Shown piece after piece: positions 9,559-19,692 of a stretch of DNA of 64,000 bases. Numbering within the stretch: position 1 is the stretch's first letter; each line of letters opens with the position of its first letter. The position numbers and the translations under genes were made by a program. The notes under the pieces are model-generated. The model did not search any database, had not been told where the DNA came from, and was given only the letters and a program-made list of their open reading frames with translations. This DNA is from Debaryomyces hansenii CBS767. Its lineage: Eukaryota > Ascomycota > Pichiomycetes > Serinales > Debaryomycetaceae. The stretch lies in assembly GCF_000006445.2 (NCBI RefSeq), contig NC_006045.2, forward strand, positions 1 to 64,000, read 5' to 3'.

Positions 9559-11523
9559 CTAATATCTATATTTTTCTGGAATAGGCTGTTCAAATACTTC
9601 GCACAATTCTCTGTGTTCACTCTTCTTAGTCTCTTCATTAGCAGTTATAGGCCTAGAACGCTTTTCGTCGTTATCATCATAATTAGAATACCCAAAATCG
9701 ATAAAATAGACTTTCCCTTTGTAATAGAGAATATTTCTCAAATTAATGTCCCCGTGTATTATCCCATTTAAGTGGATTATTTCCAATTGTTCTTCAGCCT
9801 TTTTATAAGTTTCCTCGTCCAATGGACATTTCGTTTGACCCAAATACTTTAATATGAGAAATGGTCCCAAAGCGTGGTAGTGTTCGCCGATATTGAACTT
9901 ACCAAAAACACATTGCTGATCAATGTAAATGCTGTTAAATTTTAGATTAGATATTAGCTTTTCATAGGCTTTCTTCTCACACAGATATGCTCTTCGGCAT
10001 TTGCCGAAAATATCAGTTTTGTCGACCGTATAACTATCATGTTTTCTCTTGGCCTTGATTGGATCAAAGACCTTAACAATCAATTTGTCGCCTATCCCAA
10101 TATTTTCTCTTAAATAATCTTTTACCTCTTTAATATCTACTTTGAAAAGTTGAGAATTGAAACTAAACCCACTTTGCACATCAATTTTGTCAAACTTTCC
10201 AAGACTTATACTTGTATCAGAAAGGCAAAGGCGTTGCTCTTTAATCCTATAAGCATCGATACAGAAATTTCTATAAGCTGCTTCATATTTCTCGGCTAGT
10301 CCATCAATATAAGTCAAGTATTCTTCGTCTGTCTTACGAATATACTTATAGATCTTTTCTAGTCCTCTCTTAATCTCATTTAATAGAATCGCATCGACGT
10401 TGAATGCCTCATAGATAAATGAAATGAGTCCACCTCTCAAAGTAAGTCCCGACGAGTGACAATCCAAGATCTTATAATTGAGAGCTATATGCTTGCTGGA
10501 ATCCAAAAGCTCTGTACTATGCTTGATTGCCTCCAAACTCCTCTCGATATCTATTTCAACCAATATCGTTGTATAAGAGTCTGTTAGCATGCCTTTGTTA
10601 GTGTGGTTAGAAAACATTTCCGCGACAACTTGAACGAAGAATCTAACCATTTTTGAATCATTAAAGTTTATCACTTTGTTTCCCTTCAAAAGTGGTAATT
10701 TTTTGACCTCCACAATAGCTAATGATCGGCAATGTATTTTCTCCGTATAAGCTACAATATCCGGATGAGAATAAAATAAATCATTTGTTGTGTGAGGTAC
10801 TCTGGTTTGCACTCCTGTCTGACCAACTGTATTTCTCTCCTCAACTTCTATTTCAAAGCCCAATAAAGCAGCAAGATATTCACTTAGGGGTGTAAACAAA
10901 TATTTCAGAAAATTATCTCTGTAAGTTGCTTCAGCCTTCGACCCAATATGTTTAACAAGTTTATGCTTTGATTGAAAACCAACACAGAGCAAATTTATAA
11001 TTACCCTTTTTCTTTGATCTTCATTAAAAGTGCTTGAGAATATATTTGTTTTCAAAATACTTTGCAAATTATCTGCAAGCCTGTCATTTGGAATTTCTTG
11101 GTTCAGCGATTCAAATTCTATATTTGAAAAAGTCCCAATTAGAAGGTTGTCAGTAGCTTCACTCGGACAAGCAATACGAAGAGTATCGGGATTCAACAAA
11201 TTTCCATCTTTGCCTTGGAACTCGTACTCCGTGAATGGCATAACACAAAAGAAAATAAATAATTCTTTCCATTTATCTGGATGATCTTTATAATGCAACC
11301 TCACATGCTCCATATCTAAGTCAAATACATTCTCAATTTCAAACATTTTGCGTAAAATTTCTTGATAACTCACATTCTGAATCGCTCTCTTTTCGAATAT
11401 TTTTCTGTAGTCGAATTTCGTAATCTCAAATTTATCAATATCCATATCAATATCCATACCAGTATCCTCATCACCTCCTAAAATATATCTCCTAATATTA
11501 TTGCGAAAAGTATTGTTGTTCAT
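9559..11523 (-). CDS. Family B nuclease-kinase fusion protein (B1)
   Basis: 654 aa, ATG at 11523. The nuclease-like half contains HPDIV (Asp 255) and IVEVKK (Glu 272, Lys 274), a textbook PD-(D/E)XK pattern, followed by LTLRGGLISFIYEAF, which parallels LRSAIAGFFY in family A. The kinase-like half has LIVKVFD (Lys 484), HGDINLRN (Asp 592, Asn 597) and DFG from 609. It is strongly diverged from family A but shares the domain order. It is divergent from A2 across about 710 bp. Decayed relatives lie at 55.5-57.2 kb. Function is unproven; an effector, selfish or defence role is only inference. Confidence 0.75.
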   Translation of the reverse strand: MNNNTFRNNIRRYILGGDEDTGMDIDMDIDKFEITKFDYRKIFEKRAIQNVSYQEILRKMFEIENVFDLDMEHVRLHYKDHPDKWKELFIFFCVMPFTEYEFQGKDGNLLNPDTLRIACPSEATDNLLIGTFSNIEFESLNQEIPNDRLADNLQSILKTNIFSSTFNEDQRKRVIINLLCVGFQSKHKLVKHIGSKAEATYRDNFLKYLFTPLSEYLAALLGFEIEVEERNTVGQTGVQTRVPHTTNDLFYSHPDIVAYTEKIHCRSLAIVEVKKLPLLKGNKVINFNDSKMVRFFVQVVAEMFSNHTNKGMLTDSYTTILVEIDIERSLEAIKHSTELLDSSKHIALNYKILDCHSSGLTLRGGLISFIYEAFNVDAILLNEIKRGLEKIYKYIRKTDEEYLTYIDGLAEKYEAAYRNFCIDAYRIKEQRLCLSDTSISLGKFDKIDVQSGFSFNSQLFKVDIKEVKDYLRENIGIGDKLIVKVFDPIKAKRKHDSYTVDKTDIFGKCRRAYLCEKKAYEKLISNLKFNSIYIDQQCVFGKFNIGEHYHALGPFLILKYLGQTKCPLDEETYKKAEEQLEIIHLNGIIHGDINLRNILYYKGKVYFIDFGYSNYDDNDEKRSRPITANEETKKSEHRELCEVFEQPIPEKYRY

Positions 11524-12235
11524 CGTAATTAATATTGTGATGAATAAAAATTCGGTATTCTTTTTTCTTGTGGAGACTCCATCAATTTATGGGAAATCGA
11601 ATAAAGTTAGCATAAAAGAAATAATTGTTTCAGAATTCTCATTGAAGGAAGTATTGTGATTTTGTGGGGTTTTCGAAATGCGAACATCACGAAAAAAACT
11701 GATAATATCAAGATTAATTAATGAGTTAAGTAATACCGCAGATGTTAAAAACAGGAAGATATTGATGTAGTGGGAGATAAAAGAAGACAGATAATTGCAT
11801 AAACAATTTCGATATTGATTCTAAGCAGCCACCCTATTTTATATATTCATAAATTGATCAAATGGATGACGGTATCAGACTGTGTAACAACTTGCAATCC
11901 TACAGTGCGACTATACCACATGAAAACAATTTGCAAGTTGTAGTAGTGCCTACAATTCTGCTCTCCCCACCTCTCTTAGTTACTAGTTTAGCAAACATTG
12001 CGACATTGCACTACGACATTGCACTATACCACTTGTGTGCACCTTAACTATGGGAAATCTCCAAGTGCAGGCGATAAGTCATATGCAGTACATGTAATCT
12101 CACAATCCGTTTTTCTTTGTAACACTTACCAATTCGTTCAAGACGGTTTATTACATAATCAAACTCGGGGTAACCCCATATCAATAAATAAGGGATGAAA
12201 TTACAACCACAGCTCTCAATACTTAACATATTATC
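11524..12235. promoter_or_regulatory. Divergent B1/A2 intergenic region
   Basis: About 710 bp between the B1 and A2 start codons. 11995-12075 carries the family A block: GCGACATTGCAC (with GACATTGCACTA repeated), GTGTGCACCTTAACTATGGG and GTGCAGGCGATA (12063-12074), about 160 bp before the A2 ATG. A shared region would allow coordinated expression of a B and an A protein, but that is inference. Confidence 0.65.
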
Positions 12236-14188
12236 ATGCCATGTATGTACTTTTCGGGCGAAGATAGTAACAATATTACGTATGATGACCCCGCAAATAA
12301 ATGCATTAGGATTAATCCATCATTATATGCTAGGGTTCAAGATGACAATGAACAAAACATAAGAGTTTTTTTAGACACTCACCTTTTGAAAATAAGAAAT
12401 ATCTCACACAATCAAAAATTACCTACGTTGGAACATATAATATCCAAGCATAATGCTTCAGTTTCCACTGGATCCACGACTGTGATGCTGGCCCTAAATT
12501 ATGTTACGAAAGCGATGATGACGGCAGAATTTAGAGAGATCAGTAGTGATAAGTTCAAAAATACATATTTGGCTCCTCTTGATAAGGTTATGAAAGATTC
12601 CAATTTGAATGGTCGATTCCTATTGCCTGAATATTATTATCCGTTGGGAGATGCCAGGCATGTGGAAGATGATATTCAGATATATTTTAATGAAGAAATA
12701 GCTAATTCAATCAAGCGTTTTTATCGTGACATATTGGATGAATACCACCATTTTGGTTACGCATCAAGTATCACACCTCCGTTGTCGATAAATCCAAACT
12801 TTAAGCCCGATATTGTCCATGTGTCTTGGGATGAGGCTTTAACTCGTCAAAATCCAGATATTTGCTTTGCGATAGGAGATTATAAGACAGAAAACTATTT
12901 TTTAACTAAAGGACTTCAAGAATTGAAATTAGCTATAACGGACTTTGTAGAAAAGCGCTTGAACTTGAAACAATTGAGACTGCATGAAAACCAGCACATA
13001 TTTGAAGATCGAGAATGGTCGCCTAGAGTTTTATGCGCATTAGTTTTAAGAAAATATCTTTATCAAGCCTTTCTCTGTGGGACAGACAGAGTGTTTATCT
13101 CAGATCATCAGTCATTTTCGGGGTTTTTCAAATATGAGATTATGGATGATGGAAAAATGATCATAGACTACTATGTTATTAATGGTCCCGAGACAGTGGA
13201 ACATGGCATAACTCTAAGGTCAGCGATAGCAGGCTTTTTTTATAAGGATAATACAGAGGCGCTCAGTACAAAAGAGAAATTAGCAGGACTAATTGAAATA
13301 AGTCAGAAAACCAAAGGGCCAGATCCATTAGCGAATGTGCTTCCTCGACTTGTGGAAGAACCCACACCAAGTCGTAAACGGAAACGTAGTAAGATTTCTG
13401 GAAGTCAACTTCGAGAAAGATTGATAACTATAGAAGAAAGCTATGAAGTTGACTTTGATGCCATTCGAGGTAACACATTTTGTCGCATAATATATAATCC
13501 TGCTGCATCTTTTCCTAATTTGGGATTGTTGCTTCCGTCCACAGTCTTTGTTAAATGGTACAACTATTCTGAGCAGGCTCAAGAAAATTTTCCAGATAAA
13601 GATAGTTACTACGACATGTACGTCAATGAACTTGAAATTAATGAGATACTTGCAAGTTCTCGCTTTGCTGCAAACTTTGCAAAGCTTATAGTTTCTGGGT
13701 ACTGGAATGGTATTCCAAGCCAGCCGATGCATATATTTGAAGATTTGGGAGAAGAAATGCCATCTACTGAATGGGATAAATTTAGGGTGCATAAAGTAGT
13801 TAAGGAGAGGCTCACGGAACTCCATCTGTTGGGAATTTCGCATAATGATATTAGACTCGACAATATACATGTTTCAATATCGGGAAGGATCACTTTGATT
13901 GATTTTGGGTTAGCTATTTACCCAAGTAGTGAAGAGCGGAAAAGAAGAGACATTGAAGCTCTTAACGAGATTATTCCTATTGTTGGTCATGGGAATAACG
14001 GCCAGTATGAAATACAAGATGGTATTCTATGTGCGGACAAGGATTCGGAAAGCAAATATAATGAAAGCAGGTGGAATGATCATGCAAATTCTAGTATTGA
14101 AATGGTTTTTGACGAACTGGTTTTAGAGTCTGATGATACCCAAGGGTCTACTAAGGTTGATTTCCATTCGAAGTGTGATGAAACTTGA
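12236..14188 (+). CDS. Family A nuclease-kinase fusion protein (A2)
   Basis: 650 aa, ATG at 12236, intact. Collinear with A1 over nearly its whole length. Nuclease-like residues: PDIV (Asp 192) and GDYK (Asp 215, Lys 217). Kinase residues: VFVKWY (Lys 440), HND (Asp 538), Asn 543 and DFG from 556. A basic patch (SRKRKRSK, about residue 380) between the domains could be a nuclear signal. CTG at 13826 sits in the position of LH-x-(I/L)GI where kinases commonly have Ser, as in A1. Preservation of both active-site sets in diverged copies suggests selection. Confidence 0.75.
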   Translation: MPCMYFSGEDSNNITYDDPANKCIRINPSLYARVQDDNEQNIRVFLDTHLLKIRNISHNQKLPTLEHIISKHNASVSTGSTTVMLALNYVTKAMMTAEFREISSDKFKNTYLAPLDKVMKDSNLNGRFLLPEYYYPLGDARHVEDDIQIYFNEEIANSIKRFYRDILDEYHHFGYASSITPPLSINPNFKPDIVHVSWDEALTRQNPDICFAIGDYKTENYFLTKGLQELKLAITDFVEKRLNLKQLRLHENQHIFEDREWSPRVLCALVLRKYLYQAFLCGTDRVFISDHQSFSGFFKYEIMDDGKMIIDYYVINGPETVEHGITLRSAIAGFFYKDNTEALSTKEKLAGLIEISQKTKGPDPLANVLPRLVEEPTPSRKRKRSKISGSQLRERLITIEESYEVDFDAIRGNTFCRIIYNPAASFPNLGLLLPSTVFVKWYNYSEQAQENFPDKDSYYDMYVNELEINEILASSRFAANFAKLIVSGYWNGIPSQPMHIFEDLGEEMPSTEWDKFRVHKVVKERLTELHLLGISHNDIRLDNIHVSISGRITLIDFGLAIYPSSEERKRRDIEALNEIIPIVGHGNNGQYEIQDGILCADKDSESKYNESRWNDHANSSIEMVFDELVLESDDTQGSTKVDFHSKCDET

Positions 14189-14693
14189 GAAAAATGACTT
14201 TGGAGAGGTTCAGAAGTATTTTTGAAGGATGTGTACGTGGATTCTTGTGTTTTACAGTGTTATGACTTATTAAACCTAAGATATGCGATTAAGATTATGT
14301 AATAACTTCAAAACTATAAACAATGGAGCAGAGGAACTTGCAGAAAGTCTATATATGTTTATGAATGAAATTCCATGTCATCGTGATTCACCATGATACA
14401 ATTGAATATTTACTAGTTAATAAATTATATATATCAAAAAGACGAAGTAATACATTTGTTTTGGTTTTGAAGTTTATGAAGTGATGTTCTTAAAAAAATT
14501 AGTTCATTTCGTGCATTATACGTATGGTATTATTGCATTAAATCCGCTGCGAGAGAGAATTTATTCTCTTGAATAACCGAAATTTCCAGAAAAAAAAGAG
14601 TAATCCTTTTTATGTCAAAATTTAGGATTTAAAAGTTTAACGATCTTACCTATATAATTTTCACGATGAAAAAAAAAAAAGGTTTCTAGAGAT
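14189..14693. other. Intergenic, no gene seen
   Basis: AT-rich region between A2 and the toxin-like pseudogene, with A runs near 14588 and 14668. No supported feature. Confidence 0.5.
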
Positions 14694-15753
14694 ATGCTTA
14701 ATACCGCATTATTTACAGATCTAGAAAGAGATGAACATAACGAAGGGAATCAAAATATCGTTGCAGCTATGAGAGCAATTCAGAAAGCTATTAAGGCTAT
14801 CATGATGTGGTTGACACTAGTGAGTTTTATGTTGGTAGTACACGTAATTTTTAGTGGTGTTTATGCTGGAGATGTCTACATAGGAAATAGTAATGTTAGT
14901 TGAGAACTTCAGCTGGGTCAAACCTATGAATCAACCGGCGTAGTAGATCACCCACACTTTGACTCACTGCATATCAGCCCTTTTATGATGCCAGCCGATA
15001 CATCTAATGGGACCCAACTCGGTATATATTATGAGGACAATGTTGTCAATTTGGATAAAAGATATGTTTGGTGGTTTCTAACGGCAGCAAAGTTAATAGA
15101 TGCAGGGTTAGCTCTATATGAATTGGCTACCTCATGCCAGGGCTGGTCATCTGGTGGTGCTAATGCTAAAATTGGTTGTGTACATGGAGCATTGAGTACG
15201 GCATTTACTGTAGCTGGCGATGGCTGGTATGCTTGGAATAAATATATCGAGATAGGTAACCAGTTAATATCGTTAGGTAAAAGAGACAGTGCGACAAATT
15301 ATCAATCACATTTAGAGTATTGGGGATACTATGTCAAAATTACCAACTTACCAGCCGCACTTGTTTACACTCTTGATGGAGAATTGCATTACAGCGATTC
15401 CGGAGAAACTCCAGTATTATTAACATACAGCTAGTAGGTTTAACGATACCACATTTATGGGCAAAATTTATTAGCAGGTGGGGCAAAATAGATACTATAT
15501 CGTCAAAAGAGAGATGAGCAGTTTAATGAGCAGGATTTCACTGAAGGGGGTATAGAATTCTCCCATATAATCATGTTTATTTGGGGATAAGCCTGATAAC
15601 ACATACCAATATCAAATATATGATAACAACCACAAATCTACGATTACTGGAGGGATTATTAAAGCTTTCCAGTATGATACTTATGATACCAGTGCTTTGA
15701 CAGGCGAGTTTGCGTCAGGCACGTCAGAAAACCAAGCATGTGAGGTATCTTAG
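14694..15753 (+). pseudogene. Broken killer-preprotoxin-like gene
   Basis: The ATG at 14694 opens a frame with one hydrophobic segment (about residues 38-57), interrupted by an in-frame TGA at 14901-14903. The same frame resumes and stays open to 15434, with a DKR dibasic Kex2-type site and then a hydrophobic, Gly/Ala-rich segment with two Cys. A further coding-like segment in another frame ends at a TAG at 15751. Signal/anchor, dibasic site and hydrophobic chain resemble secreted yeast killer precursors; the specific family is not identified. At least one nonsense and one frameshift make it inactive as written. A smaller ORF of similar layout lies at 54100. Confidence 0.5.
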
Positions 15754-16633
15754 TCGCTGAGATAGACAAATCGTTTTCTGACATCTGTCAAATGGGGGTT
15801 TCAGTGCGGGAACTGTCAACCTTTTATACCATAGATGTGTCAAGAATCCATTTAACAGAGGTGTAGGGTTTTGACAGCACTTTCTTTTGCCTAATTTTAA
15901 ATTGAAGGTGTAGGGTTGTATCGACAGACCATAGTTATCCGGTAAACTATCATTGAATAAACATTTGAACCATAAATATTTAGAACACTAAATGACATGG
16001 CCGATAGTCGTATGAGTATCATTTTTTAGTCCGAATAAGGCGGGCTCAATTTAAGCCCGATAACCATCGCTAAATAAGAACCGGCTAAATTGGTGATTGC
16101 ATACATATGCACATAATAACCAGTTTATCGGAATTTCGGGTAAGAGGTATTTATGTATAATAGACCTTGATTATATGCACAAGTCAAAAAATAAATTTTG
16201 AATAATAGTAAGTTGTAGTAGTGTGACAGGAATCCGGGTTTGTTATTTCCGAAACCTCCCATCACTATCAGCGACTAGCGAATATATTGTGTGCGACCTA
16301 ACAAGAACTAACCTGATAATTGCAACACTTATAACACCACTAACTTTGGAAATATAAGCTGAAGGTCACCATATTTCAATAATAGATTTAGTATATAATA
16401 TTTTGACAAAATTTTAATGGAAAAAAACTATTTTATCGTTATCGGGTAGTATTAAGCTTCTTATATACTAAATCTCAGCCTCAGAACATGCGTCGCGCGC
16501 AGCGTAAGAAATGTTAATTGTATTGAAGCCTAATTATCAACATAGTAGTTTTCTATTATCGCGCATATTTTGTGTAAGTCAACAGTATAGTTTTCATATA
16601 TAACCCGCATTGAAATTTTCTTATTAAGAGTTC

Positions 16634-16722
16634 GAGGTCTGCACTCACGCTCTTGGTGTAATAGAATACGATGCACCGCTTGAAGATCTCGCACCTCGCA
16701 AACTTATACTACGCTGGTTAAC
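16634..16722 (-). pseudogene. Recombinase-like gene relic within R1
   Basis: Matches about 2785-2872 of the intact recombinase-like gene in the same orientation, including ATGCACCGCTTGA and TTGGTGTAATAGAA. Noncoding remnant. Confidence 0.8.
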
Positions 16723-16740
16723 TATATTACATAATACTAT

Positions 16741-16806
16741 GTTTATTTGTTTTGGTTCAGAAGGAGCCATAACATTATGGCTCCCTCAAAAGTAAACAAA
16801 ACCACG
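16741..16806. repeat. Dispersed palindrome element, copy 2
   Basis: GTTTATTTGTTTTGG, then arms GGAGCCATAA and TTATGGCTCC (16763-16784), then CTCAAAAGTAAACAAAACCA. The arm sequence differs from the 33.1-kb copy but pairing is kept. Confidence 0.8.
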
Positions 16807-16859
16807 CTTCCAATTGCAGGGTATAGGATCCCAACGTCTATTTCTTTTGACGCTGCAAA

Positions 16860-17519
16860 ACCTTTACCATGGTAATCCAAATTCCGTAAGTCCTTCATTA
16901 TCTACCCCTATGTGATGACTTAATATTCTAGATATTCCTAAGGCGTTTGAGTTTTTGGAACTACATATATATAAATGTGGCTCTTTTCCTGTTTGAATGC
17001 TGTCATTTGAAAAATTTCTCGGTAGCGCATATTTTTTCCTTTGGGATATTGCAGAATGCATTTTTAGATTTTAAAATGCCTTGTTTCTCTTTGACAGGGT
17101 TATTCAATTGCAATAAGCAATAAATTCCATCATTTTTTACCACGATTATTCACAGTTAATCAAAAAAGAAGTTAAAAGGAATTTACTACCACCTATTCAA
17201 ATATCCTAACTGAAAAATTATATATCTCACTAGCAATCCCGATTAGGATGTAGTATCTGGAAAGGATGGAGCTCTTATCTCCTGATTCCGTGAAATACGA
17301 ATTATGACGAATAACTTTGAAGTATTAATTGAATGAGGCAAATTCAGCCTCATTCTCATCCTTACGGGAAAAATAAGAACCTCAAGGTTTATAATTTATA
17401 ATAGAGAACGCCACAGTTTTCGAACATTGGGTATATAAAGAGATGAACCGTGTAACAATGAAATACAATTAAAACTATGAACCGAACTGGGTTGTTTTAA
17501 TACAGTGATACGTCCAAGA
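16860..17519. repeat. Diverged inverted repeat, left copy
   Basis: The reverse complement matches about 22865-23545 over the whole length, including the promoter and leader of the transporter at 17520. It also covers a minus-strand 65-codon frame (16864-17061) whose counterpart in the right copy shows similar peptide words (NSNAL, LTEF), so it may derive from the end of a lost protein. The two copies bracket about 5.4 kb containing two transporters. Confidence 0.75.
17429..17439 (+). promoter_or_regulatory. TATA box of the Dal5-like gene
   Basis: GGTATATAAAG lies about 85 bp upstream of the ATG at 17520. The corresponding site in the inverted copy near 22980 is degraded. Confidence 0.5.
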
Positions 17520-19106
17520 ATGGCTGAAAAGCAAACTGAATCTGAGTCTCTTTCTCAAGCATCTGCAGCTTCTTCTGTAGATGCGCTTAACAGCGACGAA
17601 GACGCTATAGTCAGTACTAAATATGCTGATGTAGCAGTTTCATTTATGCAAGCTCATGATTCCCAAACTCCTATTATTACTCCTGAGCAAGATATGGCGC
17701 TCAGTAGAAAATTGTTATGGCGCGTCTTGGGTCTTACTTTTTTAATCAACATGATTATGTATATGGATAAAGCTACTTTATCATACAGTTCCATCTCTGG
17801 ATTCTGGGAAGCTACTGGATTAGACCAAAATAAATATAATAATGTTAACACAATTTTTTATGTTGGGTTCATCGTCGGTCAATTACCAGGTACTTATTTA
17901 ATTCAAAAATTATCAATCAGTAAATTAATTTTTGGTATTACATTTTTTTGGTCCATAGATATTTTCTTGCATTGTGCGGCTTATAATTATGCGGGTGTTA
18001 TAGTGTTAAGGTTTTTCCTCGGATTACTTGAATCGGTTGCAATACCAATTATGCTTACCACCAATGGTATGCTTTTAAGTCAGCATGTTAGAGAACTGAC
18101 TCAACCAGTTTTCTACGCTTCATGTATGGCATCACCTATTCCAATTGGGTTCATAAGTTACGGTGTCTTGTACGCTGGTGCTGACATTGGTGATTGGCGA
18201 GTCTTGAATATTATTATAGGTGGATTAACCTTAATCTTATCTGTATTTGTTTTCTTCTCATACCCAGATAATCCAATTAATGCATCTTTTTTGACCACAG
18301 AAGAAAAAGTCTGGGTCATTAGAAAAGTTCAAAATACTTCCCACCAGTCTATTGAACAAAAAATGTTCAAAAAGCATCATGCAATTGAAGCTTTCAAGGA
18401 TCCAATTTCTTGGTTAATCGTTGGTTTCTTCCTTTTACAACAGTTAGCTAATAACTTACCTTATCAGCAAACAATCTTATACGAAGAAATGGGTGGATTA
18501 AGTAATTTAAACTCAACTTTAGTGACAGTTGCAGGTGCTGGATTTGCTGTACTTTGGTCATTAGCTGCATGTCTTTTTATGATATGGAAACCAAGAAAGA
18601 CTTGTCTCACAATTATTTGGACCACCTTACCATCCCTTGCCGGTTCAATTGCAGCTGTTTCCCTTCCATTGACTAATGCTATAGGTGTATTGGCAGCTAT
18701 TTCCTTAGCCTCACAATCCTTTGGTGTTGGATGGATTTGTGCATTTGGTTTAGGACAAACGACTGCAGGTGCAAGTTATACCAAGAGATTGGTCAGAAAT
18801 GCAATGTTCATGGTTTCATATTCTGTTGCAAACATTATCTCACCACAACTATGGAGAGCTAAGGATGCTCCTAATTATATCCCTGCATGGGTTGTTCAAA
18901 TTGTGCTAAGTTTTTTCACTGCCCCAGTTTTGATTGGTACTGTATGGTTTATTTTACATAGAAGAAACAAAGAGAGATTAACAACTTTGGATGAAAAACT
19001 GAAGGTTGGTCATGTCAAGAACGATGAAGGTGAAGTTTTCGAAGTTAACGTTGTTGCTTTAGACCTTACAGATTTAGAAGATAAAACTTTCATTTACCCA
19101 ACTTAA
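17520..19106 (+). CDS. MFS anion:cation symporter, Dal5-like
   Basis: 528 aa from the ATG at 17520; the upstream in-frame GTG is not preferred because TATA spacing and the duplicate copy support this ATG. After a Ser/Ala-rich cytosolic N terminus there are about 12 hydrophobic segments, with YMDKATLSYSS in TM1, VGFIVGQLPGTYL, LRFFLGLLESVAIP and FFSYPDNP in the central region. This pattern belongs to the allantoate/carboxylate permease group (Dal5, Thi73, Yct1 relatives), plasma-membrane importers of organic anions. The substrate cannot be read from sequence. A decayed 5' end of a second copy lies at 22865. Confidence 0.8.
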   Translation: MAEKQTESESLSQASAASSVDALNSDEDAIVSTKYADVAVSFMQAHDSQTPIITPEQDMALSRKLLWRVLGLTFLINMIMYMDKATLSYSSISGFWEATGLDQNKYNNVNTIFYVGFIVGQLPGTYLIQKLSISKLIFGITFFWSIDIFLHCAAYNYAGVIVLRFFLGLLESVAIPIMLTTNGMLLSQHVRELTQPVFYASCMASPIPIGFISYGVLYAGADIGDWRVLNIIIGGLTLILSVFVFFSYPDNPINASFLTTEEKVWVIRKVQNTSHQSIEQKMFKKHHAIEAFKDPISWLIVGFFLLQQLANNLPYQQTILYEEMGGLSNLNSTLVTVAGAGFAVLWSLAACLFMIWKPRKTCLTIIWTTLPSLAGSIAAVSLPLTNAIGVLAAISLASQSFGVGWICAFGLGQTTAGASYTKRLVRNAMFMVSYSVANIISPQLWRAKDAPNYIPAWVVQIVLSFFTAPVLIGTVWFILHRRNKERLTTLDEKLKVGHVKNDEGEVFEVNVVALDLTDLEDKTFIYPT

Positions 19107-19276
19107 TTTCAATTCGTAATAGATCGTACATATAAAAGAGTTTACTAGAAACTAAATATAGAGTAGCTTAGCTTAAGAATTACCTAATTTAGATACAATT
19201 CCTTAACGCCAACACTTGTGCAATACTATCTGCGATATACATCTCTATGATATACTTTTCACTCACCAGCTCTAAT

Positions 19277-19470
19277 TAAATGAATATCTGGTTCTCTTTC
19301 CGCCGGCCGAGCTTATACATAAACGTGAGAATCTTAAATTCATCCCCCCTTGAAAGATTCTTGGCCGCAAACAAGCTAGCCTCGTCTTCCAGTTCGTTGT
19401 CATCCAGCTCATTAACCTCGTCATCTTCCCTCAAGTATTTATCTCACTCATATCACTCTTGGAATTAGTC
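19277..19470 (-). pseudogene. Fragment of an acidic protein C terminus
   Basis: One minus-strand frame reads about 55 codons with an acidic Asp/Glu/Asn stretch followed by a mixed-charge end with YKLGRRKENQ and a stop near 19278, but it is closed just upstream by a TGA. Parent gene not recognised. It is followed by another relic at 19693. Confidence 0.3.
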
Positions 19471-19692
19471 CACTCGTACTCCACCACGGTTGCAACCTCC
19501 TAATTATCTTCATTTTTATCCTTCATTTTCATGATTTGATATTGGGTTTTATCCCTTTCATTTAAAGAATTAGTTTTAGATCCTTAAACTAATATTATTT
19601 TCATATACTTTTTTTCAATATATCACCTTATAATATAAGTATAATTATATTATAAAATATTTACGTATCAAGTCCATGCCATTAATATAACA

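Larger units (their letters stand above)
15766..16827. repeat. R1 repeat, copy 1
   Basis: About 1 kb, collinear with 42052-43098. Components in order: a leftward ATGTCAGAA start context, GGTGTAGGG motifs (15860 and 15907), an inverted repeat CGGGCT/AGCCCG (16041-16059), a recombinase-like relic, the palindrome element and a terminal TTGCAGGGTATA (16814). This copy has about 190 bp absent from copy 2 and lacks about 100 bp and about 30 bp present there; each difference is bounded by a short direct repeat. Sequence outside the unit is unrelated, so it is a segmental duplication or mobile unit. Confidence 0.8.

Noticed and set aside
13328..13870. Minus-strand frame of 180 codons inside A2
   Set aside because: Lies wholly antisense to the kinase half of A2, which has conserved catalytic residues; no motif of its own.
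15766..16827. R1 as LTR of a retrotransposon
   Set aside because: No TG...CA ends, primer-binding site, polypurine tract or internal gag/pol sequence was seen near either copy.
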